Counted from the stretch's first letter, positions 15,289 to 24,436 are shown. The stretch is DNA of 64,000 nt from Solirubrobacteraceae bacterium (GCA_025934395.1 JAICYC010000009.1:1-64000); one strand, 5' to 3'. Numbers and translations are program-made. The notes: generated by a model from the sequence alone, not told the origin.

Positions 15289-16292
15289 TGGAGCCCACCG
15301 GCCTCCCCTCGGCCGTGCGCGGTTCGATCCACATCGAATCGCACCTCGACGGCACCAGCCAGCGCTCGCTGGCCGACGACGCCCTCGACGGCCTCACGAA
15401 GCCGTTCAAGGAGCTCCCGCCCAAGCATCTCTACGACGCCCGCGGCGCAGAGCTGTTCGATCGCATCTGCGAGCTGCCCGAGTACTACCCCACGCGCACG
15501 GAGCGCGCGATCCTTCAGGAGCGCGCGGAGGAGATCGCCGAGCTCACACGCGCCGTGGAGCTCGTCGAGCTCGGCTCCGGCACGGCGGCGAAGACGCGCG
15601 TGCTGCTCGACGCGATGCAGGCTGCGGGCACGCTCGCCCGGTACGTCCCCGTGGACGTCACCGAGAGCATGGTGCGCGAGACCGCAGAGGCGCTCGTGGA
15701 GGAGTACCCCGGCATGAGCGTGCACGGACTGATCGGCGACTTCGAGCGCCACCTCGTGCATCTGCCACCCGCGGTGGGCCCTCGGATCGTCGCGTTCCTC
15801 GGCGGGACGATCGGCAACTTCCCCCCCGGCAGCCGGCGCCGCTTCCTGCGCGGCATCGCCTCGCTTCTCGGCCCCTCCGACCACCTCCTGATGGGCACCG
15901 ACCTCGTCAAGGACCCCCGCGTGATCCAGGCCGCCTACGACGATGCGGAGGGCGTCACCGCGGAGTTCAACCGCAACATGCTCTCCGTCCTGAACCGCGA
16001 GCTGCAGGCCGATTTCCGGCCCGAGGACTTCGAGCACGTTGCGCTGTTCGACGAGGAACACGAGTGGATCGAGATGCGGCTGCGCGCGCGACGCGAGCAC
16101 ACCGCGTTCGTCGGCGAGCTCGACCTCGAGGTCCACTTCGCCGCGGGCGAGGAGATGCGCACCGAGATCAGCGCCAAGTTCACGCCGCGGCGGGTCGAGC
16201 GCGACCTCGCTGCCGCCGGCCTGGAGCTGGTGCGCTGGCTCACCGACAGCGACGACGTGTTCGCGCTGACGCTCTCACGCCCGGCCAGCTAG
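15288..16292 (+). CDS. egtD: L-histidine N-alpha-methyltransferase EgtD
   Basis: 334 residues. The ATG at 15288 overlaps the egtB stop (TAATG). It shows [35 protein letters not shown], the SAM site [19 protein letters not shown] and [18 protein letters not shown], all typical of EgtD. It trimethylates histidine to hercynine, the substrate for EgtB. No egtA, egtC or egtE is present in the window, so gamma-glutamylcysteine supply and later steps must be encoded elsewhere, or EgtB uses cysteine directly. Confidence 0.95.
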   Translation: MEPTGLPSAVRGSIHIESHLDGTSQRSLADDALDGLTKPFKELPPKHLYDARGAELFDRICELPEYYPTRTERAILQERAEEIAELTRAVELVELGSGTAAKTRVLLDAMQAAGTLARYVPVDVTESMVRETAEALVEEYPGMSVHGLIGDFERHLVHLPPAVGPRIVAFLGGTIGNFPPGSRRRFLRGIASLLGPSDHLLMGTDLVKDPRVIQAAYDDAEGVTAEFNRNMLSVLNRELQADFRPEDFEHVALFDEEHEWIEMRLRARREHTAFVGELDLEVHFAAGEEMRTEISAKFTPRRVERDLAAAGLELVRWLTDSDDVFALTLSRPAS

Positions 16293-16305
16293 GCTCCCGC
16301 GCGCG

Positions 16306-17067
16306 ATGCAGATCGACGGCGCAAGCGCCCTCGTCGTAGGGGGTGCCTCGGGACTCGGCGAGGCCACCGCGCGCGCGTTGCACGAGCGCGGTGCAGTGGT
16401 CACGATCGCGGATGTCAACGCGGAGAAGGGCGGCACGCTCTCCCGGGAGCTCGGCGTCGAGTTCGCCGCGTGCGACGTGCGCGAGGAGGAGCAGGTGCAG
16501 GCCGCGGTCGATCTCGCCCAGCGCGCCGACGGCGGCCTGCGGATCGCCGTCTGCTGCGCCGGCACGGGCTGGGCGCAGAAGGTCGCCGGCTCCAAGGGTG
16601 CCCATCCGCTGCTCCCGTTCGAGACGATCATCTCGATCAACCTGATCGGGACGTTCAACGTGCTGCGTCTCGCCTCCGCCGCGATGGTGGGCAACGACGC
16701 GCTCGAGGACGGGGAGCGCGGCGTGTGCGTCAACACCGCTTCGATCGCAGCGTTCGACGGGCAGGTCGGCCAGATCGCCTACTCGGCGTCGAAGGGCGGC
16801 GTCGTGGGCATGACGCTCCCCGCCGCGCGCGACCTCTCCCAGTACGGGATCCGCGTCAACACGATCGCGCCGGGGCTGTTCGACACGCCGCTGCTCGCCG
16901 CGCTGCCCGAGGACGCGCGCCAGAAGCTCGGCGCAGGCGTGCCCTACCCCCAGCGCCTCGGCGCGCCCGCCGAGTACGCCCTGCTCGCCTGCCAGATCGT
17001 CGAGAACCGGATGCTCAACGGAGAGACGATCCGGCTCGACGGCGCGCTGCGGATGCCGCCGCGCTAG
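16306..17067 (+). CDS. Short-chain dehydrogenase (type II 3-hydroxyacyl-CoA dehydrogenase-like)
   Basis: 253 residues. [20 protein letters not shown] is the NAD(P) glycine motif, [14 protein letters not shown] carries the catalytic Ser region and [12 protein letters not shown] the Tyr-x3-Lys pair. The sequence resembles type II 3-hydroxyacyl-CoA dehydrogenases (HSD17B10-like), which oxidise 3-hydroxyacyl-CoA. The convergent thiolase and nearby acyl-CoA dehydrogenase support a role in beta-oxidation. TAGGCT, which includes the egtD stop, lies 10 nt before the start and may be a -10 box. Confidence 0.88.
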   Translation: MQIDGASALVVGGASGLGEATARALHERGAVVTIADVNAEKGGTLSRELGVEFAACDVREEEQVQAAVDLAQRADGGLRIAVCCAGTGWAQKVAGSKGAHPLLPFETIISINLIGTFNVLRLASAAMVGNDALEDGERGVCVNTASIAAFDGQVGQIAYSASKGGVVGMTLPAARDLSQYGIRVNTIAPGLFDTPLLAALPEDARQKLGAGVPYPQRLGAPAEYALLACQIVENRMLNGETIRLDGALRMPPR

Positions 17068-17103
17068 GCGCGGAGCCGCTGCCCGTCCACCGCCAAGCGC
17101 GCC

Positions 17104-18297
17104 TCAGGCGAGCCGTTCGACCAGCATCGCCATCCCCATGCCGCCCGCGGCGCACATCGACTCGATCCCGTAGGTCGCGTCGAGCGTGTCGAGGTCGTTG
17201 AGCAGGGTCGTCATGATCCGCGCGCCGGTCATGCCGAACGGGTGTCCGAGCGCGATCGCCCCGCCGAACGGGTTGAGCTTCTCGTCGGGGATCTTCAGGT
17301 CTTCCTTGCACGGGACGATCTGCGCGGCGAACGCCTCGTTGATCTCGACGACGTCGATGTCGTCGATCGTCATGCCCACCTGCTCGAGGAGTTTCTGGAT
17401 CGCCGGGATCGGGCCGAGCCCCATGATCTCGGGGCGCAGGCCGGCCACCGAGGAGGCGACGATCCGCGCGCGCGGTTTCATCCCGAGGGCTTTCGCCTTC
17501 TCGTCGGACATGATCAGGAGCGCCGCCGCGCCGTCGTTGAGCGGGCAGGCGTTGCCCGCTGTGACGGTGCCGTCCTCTTTGAACGCCGGCTTCAGCGCGG
17601 AGAGCTTCTCCATCGTCGTGCCCGGCCGGGGGCCGTCGTCACGTGCGACGACCGTCTCGGGCACCTCGACCGTGTTGCCCTCCTTGTCGGTCTCGGTGTG
17701 GGCGGGCACCGTCACGGGCACGATCTCCCTGTCGAAATGGCCCGACTCCACCGCCTCCACCGCGCGGTTCTGGGAGATCACCGCCCATTCGTCCTGCGAC
17801 TCGCGGCTGACGTTGCAGCGCACGGCGACGTTCTCCGCGGTCATGCCCATCGGGATGTAGACGTCGTACGCTGCGCCCTCGGAGCCGTCGACCGCATGGT
17901 TGAACTCGAACGACGCGCCGCCGCCGGCGCGCGAGACGGCCTCCACGCCCGCGGCGATGTACGTGTCCCCCTCGCCCGCTTTGATCGCGTGGGCCGCCAT
18001 CCGCGCCGTCTGCAGCGAGGAGGCGCAGAACCGGTTCACGGTGGTGGCCGGGACGTGGTGGTCGATGCCCGCCAGCAGCCCCGCGACGCGGCCCACGTTG
18101 TAGCCCTGCTCGCCCTCGCAGAAGCCGCAGCCCATCATGATGTCCCCGATCGAGCTCTGGTCGAGCTCGGGGTTGCGCTCGATCAGCGCCTTGAGGGGGA
18201 TCGCGGCGAGGTCGTCCGCGCGCAGCGAGCGCAGCGAGCCCTTGCCCGCGCGCCCGATCGGTGTCCTCACAGCGTCGACGATCACAGCTTCCGGCAT
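17104..18297 (-). CDS. Acetyl-CoA C-acyltransferase (thiolase)
   Basis: 397 residues. The nucleophile Cys is in TTVNRFCASSLQTARMAAHA (about residue 90), the His in AIALGHPFGMTGARI and the second Cys in SMCAAGGMGMAM at the C terminus. It cleaves 3-ketoacyl-CoA to acetyl-CoA and a shortened acyl-CoA, or runs in the synthetic direction. Length is normal. It belongs with the SDR dehydrogenase and acyl-CoA dehydrogenase nearby as a dispersed beta-oxidation set. The exact chain-length class (FadA/FadI or acetoacetyl-CoA thiolase) cannot be settled by reading. Confidence 0.95.
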   Translation of the reverse strand: MPEAVIVDAVRTPIGRAGKGSLRSLRADDLAAIPLKALIERNPELDQSSIGDIMMGCGFCEGEQGYNVGRVAGLLAGIDHHVPATTVNRFCASSLQTARMAAHAIKAGEGDTYIAAGVEAVSRAGGGASFEFNHAVDGSEGAAYDVYIPMGMTAENVAVRCNVSRESQDEWAVISQNRAVEAVESGHFDREIVPVTVPAHTETDKEGNTVEVPETVVARDDGPRPGTTMEKLSALKPAFKEDGTVTAGNACPLNDGAAALLIMSDEKAKALGMKPRARIVASSVAGLRPEIMGLGPIPAIQKLLEQVGMTIDDIDVVEINEAFAAQIVPCKEDLKIPDEKLNPFGGAIALGHPFGMTGARIMTTLLNDLDTLDATYGIESMCAAGGMGMAMLVERLA

Positions 18298-18386
18298 GCG
18301 AGCTCTCTCCTTGGTCGTGGAAGTCGCGTGCCGTTGACGTCGGGGCAGCGCGCAGTCGCAATGCTATGACAAACGCGCTCGCCGGA

Positions 18387-18392
18387 TAAGCT
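18387..18392 (+). promoter_or_regulatory. -10 box TAAGCT before the methyltransferase gene
   Basis: TAAGCT lies 10 nt before the ATG at 18403. ATGACA, 15 nt upstream of it, is a plausible -35, making this one of the better promoter candidates in the window. Confidence 0.5.
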
Positions 18393-18402
18393 TGCTCGCC
18401 GC

Positions 18403-19371
18403 ATGAGCGGCCCCGAGGACCAACCCACCGCCGGACGACCGCGCAGGCTCACGCGCGCGATCAGCATCCGCACGACCTACGCGGTCAAACGCCGGCGAGC
18501 GGGACTCGCGGAGGCGGCCTTCCACGCCCTGAACCCGGGCCCCAGGCGCACGCTGCTCACGATCCCGTGGCCGCCCTCGGCCCTGAACGCATCACGCTAC
18601 GGGCACGGCCGCCCGTCCCACACGCGTCTGAGGGAGCTGCTCGCCGAGCGGGACGAGAGGTACGGCGAGGTGCTCACCTCGTTCGAGACCTACCGCGAGG
18701 CGCTCGCGGAGATCTCGGTGGAGAAGGGCGACCCGCACCAGCCGCACTGGAGGAACACGCTCCTGTTCGGGCTCGACGGCATCTCGCTCTACTGCTTCCC
18801 CCGCGAGCGCCGGCCGCGGCGCTACATCGAGGTGGGCTCGGGCAACTCGACGCTGTTCGTCAACCGCGCGCGCCGCGACGGCGGGCTCGACATGGAGATC
18901 ACCTCGATCGATCCGCACCCGCGGCGCGAGATCGACGACATCTGCGACCGCGTGATCCGGAAGCCCTTCGAGACGGTCGGCCTCGAGCTGTTCGACGACC
19001 TCGTCGCGGGCGACATCGTGTTCTTCGACTGCAGCCACCGGGTGTTCATGAACTCCGACGTGACCGCGTTCTTCCTCGACGTGCTGCCCGAGCTCCCGCC
19101 GGGCATCCTCGTGGGGCTGCACGACATCTACCTCCCCGACGACTACCAGTCCGAGCACTACATGCGCTGGTGGTCCGAGCAGTACATGCTCGCCGTGCTG
19201 CTGCTCGGCGAACCGGGCTGGCTGCGCCCGCTGCTGCCCTGCTGGTACGTCTCCTCCCACCCTCGGCTCGGCGATCGCGCGCGAGCCCTGCACCCGCCCG
19301 CGCACTACTCGCACGAGAACCCGCACGGGCTGATCTTCTGGGCGGAGACCCTGCCCCGCAACCGCTCCTAG
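18403..19371 (+). CDS. Class I SAM-dependent methyltransferase-like protein
   Basis: 322 residues. RYIEVGSGNSTLFVNRARRD resembles motif I of class I methyltransferases, ITSIDPHPRREIDDICDRVI follows as motif II, and VFFDCSHRVFMNSDVTAFFL with GILVGLHDIYLPDDYQ fits the later motifs, with an HD in place of the usual catalytic pair. It resembles methyltransferases found in glycan and polysaccharide clusters. Its substrate is unknown. It is convergent with a sulfotransferase gene (3 bp gap), hinting at a shared glycan-modification role. Confidence 0.7.
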   Translation: MSGPEDQPTAGRPRRLTRAISIRTTYAVKRRRAGLAEAAFHALNPGPRRTLLTIPWPPSALNASRYGHGRPSHTRLRELLAERDERYGEVLTSFETYREALAEISVEKGDPHQPHWRNTLLFGLDGISLYCFPRERRPRRYIEVGSGNSTLFVNRARRDGGLDMEITSIDPHPRREIDDICDRVIRKPFETVGLELFDDLVAGDIVFFDCSHRVFMNSDVTAFFLDVLPELPPGILVGLHDIYLPDDYQSEHYMRWWSEQYMLAVLLLGEPGWLRPLLPCWYVSSHPRLGDRARALHPPAHYSHENPHGLIFWAETLPRNRS

Positions 19372-19374
19372 CCG

Positions 19375-20352
19375 CTACAGCTCGTCGTAGCGCCACAGCG
19401 ACACCATGTCCCGGCCCAGATACTCGCCGAGCGCTTCCACCTCGGGCTTGAAGCGCACGCGCAGCTCGGCCATCAACCGCTCGTCGACCTCGCCGCGCTC
19501 GGTGTAGACGAGCCGCCGCCATGCGCTGCCGAGCGGCCCGTTGCGCAGCGGCCCCGAGAGCAGCGCGTTCGCGCCTCGCGCGAGCGGCCCCGCGGCGGTT
19601 GGTGCCGCGCGTGCGGCGCGAAGCCGGTTCGTCGCGGCGTGCAACGGCGCGAAGCGCACAGCCGCCACCGACGGGGTCTCCACCTCCGCCTCCGGGCGGT
19701 AGGAGTCGTCGACGTCGAGGAACCGCAGCACCTGCGCGAGCGTCCCGTCGTTGTCGCGCTTGAACTCCTCGAACACGAGCACGAGCACCTGCTCGCGCGC
19801 GAACGCGTCGTGGTAGCGCCGCAGCTGCTCGGTGTAGCGGACGTGGTCGGAGTAGAGGAGCATCTCGGGACGGTGCGCCCCCTCGGGAACCCGCTCGCCG
19901 CGGCGCCGGTGCTCCTCCAGCGCGAGCGCGCGGCCGAAGTCGCGCTCGGTCTCCACGCCGCTGGAGATCATCTGCAGGTGGAACGTGCGCAGGAAGCTCG
20001 CCGGCTCGCGCAGGATCGCGATCACCCGCGCGTCGGGCTGGACCTCGGCGATCGCGCCCGCTGCTGCGCGCGAGATCAGATACGTCGCGGACGCCTCACC
20101 CGCGCGCTGATCGGCGCGCGCGGGCGCGAACAGCTCCAGATAGCCGTCGAGCGTGTGCAGGAAGTGCTGACCGGAGCCCATGCGCTGCTCGTAGTAGCGG
20201 GAGCGCAGATCGGTGGCGAAGTAGCGGGGCTCCTTGTTGTCGGGCATGAAGATCTGCGGGTGCCCGCGCAGCATCATGTACATCGCCGTGGTGCCGCACT
20301 TGGGGTGGCCCACGATGAAGAAGTCGGGCACCCTCGCGTTCGCGCTCGCCAT
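19375..20352 (-). CDS. Sulfotransferase (PAPS-dependent), paralog 1
   Basis: 325 residues. FFIVGHPKCGTTAMYMMLRG is the 5'-phosphosulfate binding loop and RVIAILREPASFLRTFHLQM the 3'-phosphate motif of the Sulfotransfer_1 fold. The start could be ATG 20352 or the in-frame GTG giving VPDFFIVG. The C terminus EYLGRDMVSLWRYDEL is shared by five paralogs in this window. It would transfer sulfate from PAPS to a glycan hydroxyl or amine. This copy is 24 kb from the four paralogs of the polysaccharide locus. Confidence 0.9.
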   Translation of the reverse strand: MASANARVPDFFIVGHPKCGTTAMYMMLRGHPQIFMPDNKEPRYFATDLRSRYYEQRMGSGQHFLHTLDGYLELFAPARADQRAGEASATYLISRAAAGAIAEVQPDARVIAILREPASFLRTFHLQMISSGVETERDFGRALALEEHRRRGERVPEGAHRPEMLLYSDHVRYTEQLRRYHDAFAREQVLVLVFEEFKRDNDGTLAQVLRFLDVDDSYRPEAEVETPSVAAVRFAPLHAATNRLRAARAAPTAAGPLARGANALLSGPLRNGPLGSAWRRLVYTERGEVDERLMAELRVRFKPEVEALGEYLGRDMVSLWRYDEL

Positions 20353-20374
20353 CGCCGGGTCTACCTGGCTGCGT

Positions 20375-21025
20375 CTAGAGGTCCAGGCGCGAGACGCCGA
20401 GCTCGTCGAAGCCCACGTGGTGGGCGAGCTCGTGCCGGACCGTGCGCGTGACCTGGTCGCGCAGCAGGTCGGGGTCGTGCCCGAAGTCGCGGCGCAGCGT
20501 GTCGCGGAAGATCACGATGCGGTCGTGCGCGTCGTGGCGGGTGGCGCCGTCGCCCTGGTAGAGCCCATAGGCGCCCTCGCGCCGGCCGCCGTCGGAGATC
20601 ACCACGGCGACGTGCGCGAGCGCGTTGCGGAGCAGATCGGGGAGGTCGTCGAGCGCGTCGCGCACGAGCTCCTCGAAGTCCTCGTCGTCGAGCGGGTCGA
20701 GCTCGAGGAACTCCGATTCTTCGGGCGCCACCACGAGGCCTTCGCGCGCGACGCGTTCGGAGTGGCGAACGATCTCGTCGAACTCGCGCTCGGACTCCGG
20801 GTCGCGCCAGCCCGCCATCCGCACCGCCACGAACGCCACGCTGCCCATCAGCGCGGCCGCGACGATCACGCCCAGCGCGACGTCCTCGAGCGCCCGCACC
20901 ACTCCCACCGAGCTGAAGCCCTGGCCGACGACGAGCACCACCAGCCCGAGCGACATCGCGATGATCGCCGCGACGCCCACGCGCCGGAACTGACTGCTGT
21001 CGCCGGGCGTCTTGGAGGAGCGCAT
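20375..21025 (-). CDS. Membrane-anchored metallopeptidase-family protein (zincin HExxH)
   Basis: 216 residues. Two hydrophobic segments near the N terminus (VAAIIAMSLGLVVLVVG and VALGVIVAAALMGSVAFVAV) are followed by a domain of about 130 residues ending in TVRHELAHHVGFDE, a zinc-binding HExxH motif. FLELDPLDDEDFEELVRDAL and VVISDGGR fit the small Zincin_1/DUF1025 metallopeptidase family. The family normally lacks membrane anchors, so this fusion is notable. Proteolysis is not demonstrated for the family. Its stop lies 22 bp upstream of the sulfotransferase start. Confidence 0.8.
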   Translation of the reverse strand: MRSSKTPGDSSQFRRVGVAAIIAMSLGLVVLVVGQGFSSVGVVRALEDVALGVIVAAALMGSVAFVAVRMAGWRDPESEREFDEIVRHSERVAREGLVVAPEESEFLELDPLDDEDFEELVRDALDDLPDLLRNALAHVAVVISDGGRREGAYGLYQGDGATRHDAHDRIVIFRDTLRRDFGHDPDLLRDQVTRTVRHELAHHVGFDELGVSRLDL

Positions 21026-21038
21026 GGTTCGCTTCGGC

Positions 21039-22184
21039 CTATCTCAGGGTGCGGGCGATCACGAGTCGCTGGATCTCGTTCGTGCCCTCGTAGATCTGGG
21101 TGATCTTCGCGTCGCGCATCATGCGCTCCACGGGATACTCCTTCACGTAGCCGTAGCCGCCGAGCACCTGCACGGCCTCGACCGTGACCGCCATCGCGGT
21201 GTCCGAGCAGAACACCTTCGCCATCGAGCTGTACTTGGCGCGCTCGGGATGCTGCTGGTCGGCCATCGCACACGCCTTGTAGAGCAGCTCGCGCGCCGCA
21301 GCGGTGCGCGTTTCCATGTCGGCGAGCTTGAACTGGATGCCCTGGAACTCGTTGATCGGGCGGCCGAACTGCTGGCGTTCGCGCGCGTATCCGACCGCGT
21401 AGTCGGTCGCCCCCTGCGCGATCCCGACGGCCTGCGCGGCGGCGCCGAGGCGTGTGCGCTCGAGCGTGCCGAGCGCCACCGACAGCCCGCGTCCCACCTC
21501 TCCGATCACGTTCTCCTGCGGGACCCGCACGTCCTCGAAGATCGGCTGGCCGGTCGGCGATGCCCGGATCCCCAGCTTGTGCTCGAGCTTGCCGACGCTG
21601 AAGCCGGGCCTGTCGGCCTCGACCACGAACGCCGTCATGCGACGGTTCTCGCGGTCGCTGACCGCGAAGCAGATGTAGAAGTCCGCAACCCCGAGGTTGG
21701 TGATCCAGTTCTTGGTGCCGTTGATCACCCAATCGTCGCCGTCGCGGACCGCGGTCGTCTTCATGCCGGCGGGGTCGGAGCCCGCCTCGGGCTCGGACAG
21801 CGCGAACGCCGGCGACCACTCCCCCGTGGCGCAGCGCGGCAGGAACCGATCCTTGAGCTCGTCGCTGCCGTAGAGCTGGATCGGGAGCGTGCCGAGCTCC
21901 TGGACCATCAGGATCAGCGCGCAGGCCGCATCGACCTTCGCGATCTCCTCCACCGCCATGTTGAGCATCAGCGTGCCGGTGCCGGTGCCGCCGTACTCGG
22001 TGGGAAACGGCAGGCCGAGGATGTCCTGCTCGGCGAGCAGCTTGCGCACGTCCCACGGGTACTCGGCGCGCTCGTCGATCTCCGCCGAGCGGGGCGCGAT
22101 CCGCTCGCGCGCGATCTGCCCGATCGTCGCGCAGAAGTCGAGGTGCTCCTGCGGGATCGTGTAGACGTCGCTCACTGCCTCCAT
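21039..22184 (-). CDS. Acyl-CoA dehydrogenase
   Basis: 381 residues from the ATG at 22184. FAFALSEPEAGSDP-like (here PAFALSEPEAGSDPAGM) and the ARERQQFGRPINEFQGIQFK region are family signatures. QVLGGYGYVKEYPVERMMRD is followed by ITQIYEGTNEIQRLV, which contains the usual catalytic Glu position. It oxidises acyl-CoA to trans-2-enoyl-CoA with FAD and electron-transferring flavoprotein. TAGGAT lies exactly 7 nt upstream of this ATG, supporting the start. The longer catalogue start at 22505 runs into the neighbouring gene. Confidence 0.95.
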   Translation of the reverse strand: MEAVSDVYTIPQEHLDFCATIGQIARERIAPRSAEIDERAEYPWDVRKLLAEQDILGLPFPTEYGGTGTGTLMLNMAVEEIAKVDAACALILMVQELGTLPIQLYGSDELKDRFLPRCATGEWSPAFALSEPEAGSDPAGMKTTAVRDGDDWVINGTKNWITNLGVADFYICFAVSDRENRRMTAFVVEADRPGFSVGKLEHKLGIRASPTGQPIFEDVRVPQENVIGEVGRGLSVALGTLERTRLGAAAQAVGIAQGATDYAVGYARERQQFGRPINEFQGIQFKLADMETRTAAARELLYKACAMADQQHPERAKYSSMAKVFCSDTAMAVTVEAVQVLGGYGYVKEYPVERMMRDAKITQIYEGTNEIQRLVIARTLR

Positions 22185-22191
22185 GCTCGTG

Positions 22192-22197
22192 ATCCTA
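22192..22197 (-). promoter_or_regulatory. -10 box TAGGAT, 7 nt before the acyl-CoA dehydrogenase start
   Basis: Reverse-strand TAGGAT, 7-nt spacer (CACGAGC), then ATG. This is one of the clearest leaderless-type arrangements here. Confidence 0.5.
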
Positions 22198-22212
22198 GAC
22201 GCGATCGACCGT

Positions 22213-23004
22213 TCAGCGTGGCACCGTCTCGGGGGCCGGGAACAGCGCTCGGCGCAGCACGTGCTCGAGCGCGCCGGAGTTGCGCATCTTGCGCACGACG
22301 AAGTGCTCGCCTTCCCCCATCCGGTAGAGGCGCATCCCGTCCACACCGGCAAGCCGCTCGGCGTGCGCGCGATCCAGGAGGTCGCCGTCGCCGAAGTAGA
22401 GCTCGTAGCGCGTGTCGGTGACGCGCGCCGGCCCGAGCGCGGTACGCAGGTCGGCCCACGTGCGGTCGAGCGCACGCGCCTGCAGCACCGCCTCGACCCG
22501 GTCATCCCAGCGGTGGTCTCCGATCGCCGCGAGCTCGTCGGGGTCGATCACGGTCTGGGGCGAGAAGCACAGGACCCGCTCCGCACCGAGCAGCGTCCCG
22601 AACACGAGCGCGGCGTAGCCGCCCGCCGAGTTGCCCGCGACGATCAGGCGCTCGGGCTGCTGGGCGTCGACGAGCCGGCGCAGCGCTGCGGCGACGTCCA
22701 GCAGCGAGTCGCCGTGCCCCGGCATGCCGCGGTGGTACCAGGCCTGGCGCAGATCGCGCAGGAACAGCCGTTTGACCTGGAAGTTCTCCGTGAGGGTGGA
22801 GAACTCGAAGAAGGGCATGCCGAATTCGCCGCGCATGCCGCCGAACGCGACCAGCAGCGTCGTGGAGGAGTCGTTCTCGACGAGCTTGATCGGGTCGCGC
22901 GAGCGCAGCCGTTCGCGGAGCGACCCTGTTGCGTTCTCACGCCAGTTGTCGCTGCCGCCGTAGCTGCGCTTGAGGTCGCGCAGGCGCTCGCCCAGACGTC
23001 CCAT
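22213..23004 (-). CDS. Alpha/beta-hydrolase-like protein
   Basis: 263 residues. LIVAGNSAGGYAALVFGTLL contains a G-x-S-x-G nucleophile elbow, and a late GEGEHFVVRKM supplies a candidate catalytic His. STTLLVAFGGMRGEFGMPFF forms the first strand and oxyanion region. No signal peptide. Similar hydrolases often occur near surface-glycan genes, but the substrate is unknown. It lies 28 bp upstream of the acyl-CoA dehydrogenase gene and is divergent from the rhodanese gene. Confidence 0.7.
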   Translation of the reverse strand: MGRLGERLRDLKRSYGGSDNWRENATGSLRERLRSRDPIKLVENDSSTTLLVAFGGMRGEFGMPFFEFSTLTENFQVKRLFLRDLRQAWYHRGMPGHGDSLLDVAAALRRLVDAQQPERLIVAGNSAGGYAALVFGTLLGAERVLCFSPQTVIDPDELAAIGDHRWDDRVEAVLQARALDRTWADLRTALGPARVTDTRYELYFGDGDLLDRAHAERLAGVDGMRLYRMGEGEHFVVRKMRNSGALEHVLRRALFPAPETVPR

Positions 23005-23157
23005 CAGCGGCTCTGCATGCCGTTCACTCGGTTGTCCTCGCCGCGCGCGACCACGTGGTCAGCCCCTCATCTGCTTGCCCGGAAAGCTCGGGCCCCTCGC
23101 CCGGCCCGCACAGCTAAGCACGGGGCGCGATTTGCCGTCAAGCTGCGCTCGCGGCGC

Positions 23158-23163
23158 TACGCT
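23158..23163 (+). promoter_or_regulatory. -10 box TACGCT, 7 nt before the rhodanese start
   Basis: TACGCT, 7-nt spacer CAGGCGC, then the ATG at 23171. TTGCCG lies about 20 nt upstream, which is long for a -35. Confidence 0.45.
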
Positions 23164-23170
23164 CAGGCGC

Positions 23171-23524
23171 ATGAGCAGCGCACAGGCCGAGCAGCTCGAG
23201 CTCGATCCCGAGCGCGTCGCGGAGATGCTCGCCGAGCCCTCGCCGCCGCAGCTGATCGACGTCCGCGAGCCCTACGAGCGGGAGGCGGGCCACATCGCCG
23301 GGAGCGAGCACATCGCGCTGACGCAGCTCACCGGCGCGGCGGCGAGCATCGACCGGGACCGTCCGGTGGTGTTCTACTGCCGCGTCGGGGCGCGCTCGCT
23401 GATGGCCGCCCAGGCGCTCAGGGCGGCGGGCTTCCAGGCATACTCGATGGAAGGCGGGCTCGCGCGCTGGGCGCGCGAGGGAAGGGCGCTCTCGCCCGAG
23501 GGCGGCTACGTGGCGGACCACTAG
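23171..23524 (+). CDS. Rhodanese-like domain protein
   Basis: 117 residues, a single rhodanese domain. PQLIDVREPYEREAGHIAGS is the first signature, and VVFYCRVGARSLMAAQAL carries the catalytic Cys in a CRVGARS loop. Such proteins move sulfane sulfur, for example from thiosulfate to a thiol. The ATG at 23171 is chosen because of the -10 box 7 nt upstream; the catalogue start at 22970 overlaps the divergent gene. It is followed after 15 bp by a cupin gene with a strong AAGGAGG ribosome binding site, so the two are probably co-transcribed. Confidence 0.9.
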   Translation: MSSAQAEQLELDPERVAEMLAEPSPPQLIDVREPYEREAGHIAGSEHIALTQLTGAAASIDRDRPVVFYCRVGARSLMAAQALRAAGFQAYSMEGGLARWAREGRALSPEGGYVADH

Positions 23525-23539
23525 AAGGAGGCAGCGCAG

Positions 23540-23986
23540 ATGGAGGCTTCCACCGACTACCCCGGTGTGACCCACGGCGAGGGCTACGCCGTCGGACACC
23601 TCGACGATCTCGGCGAGGGCCCGGGCTTCCGCAAGGTGCGCAAGGGGCTCGACGTCACCGCGTTCGGCGTCAACGCGATCGTGCTGCCCGCGGGGATCGA
23701 GACCGGCCCCCACTTCCACGACGAGCAGGAGGAGCTGTACTTCGTGCATCGTGGCGCGATCGAGATGGAGTTCGGCGACGGGACCGTGCACACGCTGCGC
23801 GAGGGCGCGCTCGCGCGTGTGGACGCGGCGACGGTGCGCGCGATCCGCAACGGCGGCGACGTCGACGCGGTGTACCTGATCGCGGGCGGCAAGGACGGCT
23901 ACGTCGGTCGCGACGGCCGCGTGCCGGAGGGCGAGGAGGAGCGTGTCCGGGCCCTTCACGACCTCCGTGGAGGCGGTGGCGCGTGA
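23540..23986 (+). CDS. Cupin-domain protein
   Basis: 148 residues. LPAGIETGPHFHDEQEELYF is the first cupin motif (G-x5-H-x-H-x3-4-E), with VHRGAIEMEFGDG after it and a second motif around ARVDAATVRAIRNGG. It is a single-domain cupin that probably binds a metal; its enzyme or sensor function cannot be read. It has an AAGGAGG ribosome binding site about 10 nt before the ATG and lies downstream of the rhodanese gene. Confidence 0.85.
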   Translation: MEASTDYPGVTHGEGYAVGHLDDLGEGPGFRKVRKGLDVTAFGVNAIVLPAGIETGPHFHDEQEELYFVHRGAIEMEFGDGTVHTLREGALARVDAATVRAIRNGGDVDAVYLIAGGKDGYVGRDGRVPEGEEERVRALHDLRGGGGA

Positions 23987-24004
23987 GCCGGCGCGCACGC
24001 TCGG

Positions 24005-24436
24005 GTGCCCGGCGCTGACGCAGCGGGGCCGCTCCGCGTCAACGACCGTGTGAGCGTGCCGCTCAGCGAGGTTACGCTGCGCACGAGCCGCTCCTCGGGC
24101 CCCGGCGGGCAGCACGCCAACGTCACCGCCTCGCGCGTGGAAGCGGTGTTCGAGGTGGACCGCTCGACCGCGCTCAGCGACGCGCAGCGAGCGCGGGTGC
24201 ACGCGCGCCTCGGCCCCCGCGTCGTCGCGGTCGCCCAGGACGCCCGCTCGCAGGCGCGCAACCGCGAGCTCGCGCTGCAGCGCCTCGCCGAGCGCCTGGC
24301 GATCGCGCTGCGAACGCCGCGCCCGCGCCACGCGACGCGGCCCACCGTGGCTTCGCGGGAGCGGCGCCTCGAGGCGAAGCGCAGGGCGGGCGAGCGCAAG
24401 CGGGCGCGGCGGCCGCCCGCGGGCGAGCAGGACTAG
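24005..24436 (+). CDS. arfB: ArfB/YaeJ-like peptidyl-tRNA hydrolase (ribosome rescue)
   Basis: About 143 residues. SRSSGPGGQHANVTASRVEA contains the GGQ motif that hydrolyses peptidyl-tRNA. The protein lacks the codon-recognition domains of RF1/RF2 and ends in a basic tail (RRLEAKRRAGERKRARRPPA), which in ArfB enters the mRNA channel of stalled ribosomes. GTG 24005 or GTG 24050 (VSVPLSEVTLRTS) could be the start; the latter fits the family better. The stop shares a CTAG palindrome with the convergent mannosyltransferase gene. Confidence 0.88.
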   Translation: MPGADAAGPLRVNDRVSVPLSEVTLRTSRSSGPGGQHANVTASRVEAVFEVDRSTALSDAQRARVHARLGPRVVAVAQDARSQARNRELALQRLAERLAIALRTPRPRHATRPTVASRERRLEAKRRAGERKRARRPPAGEQD

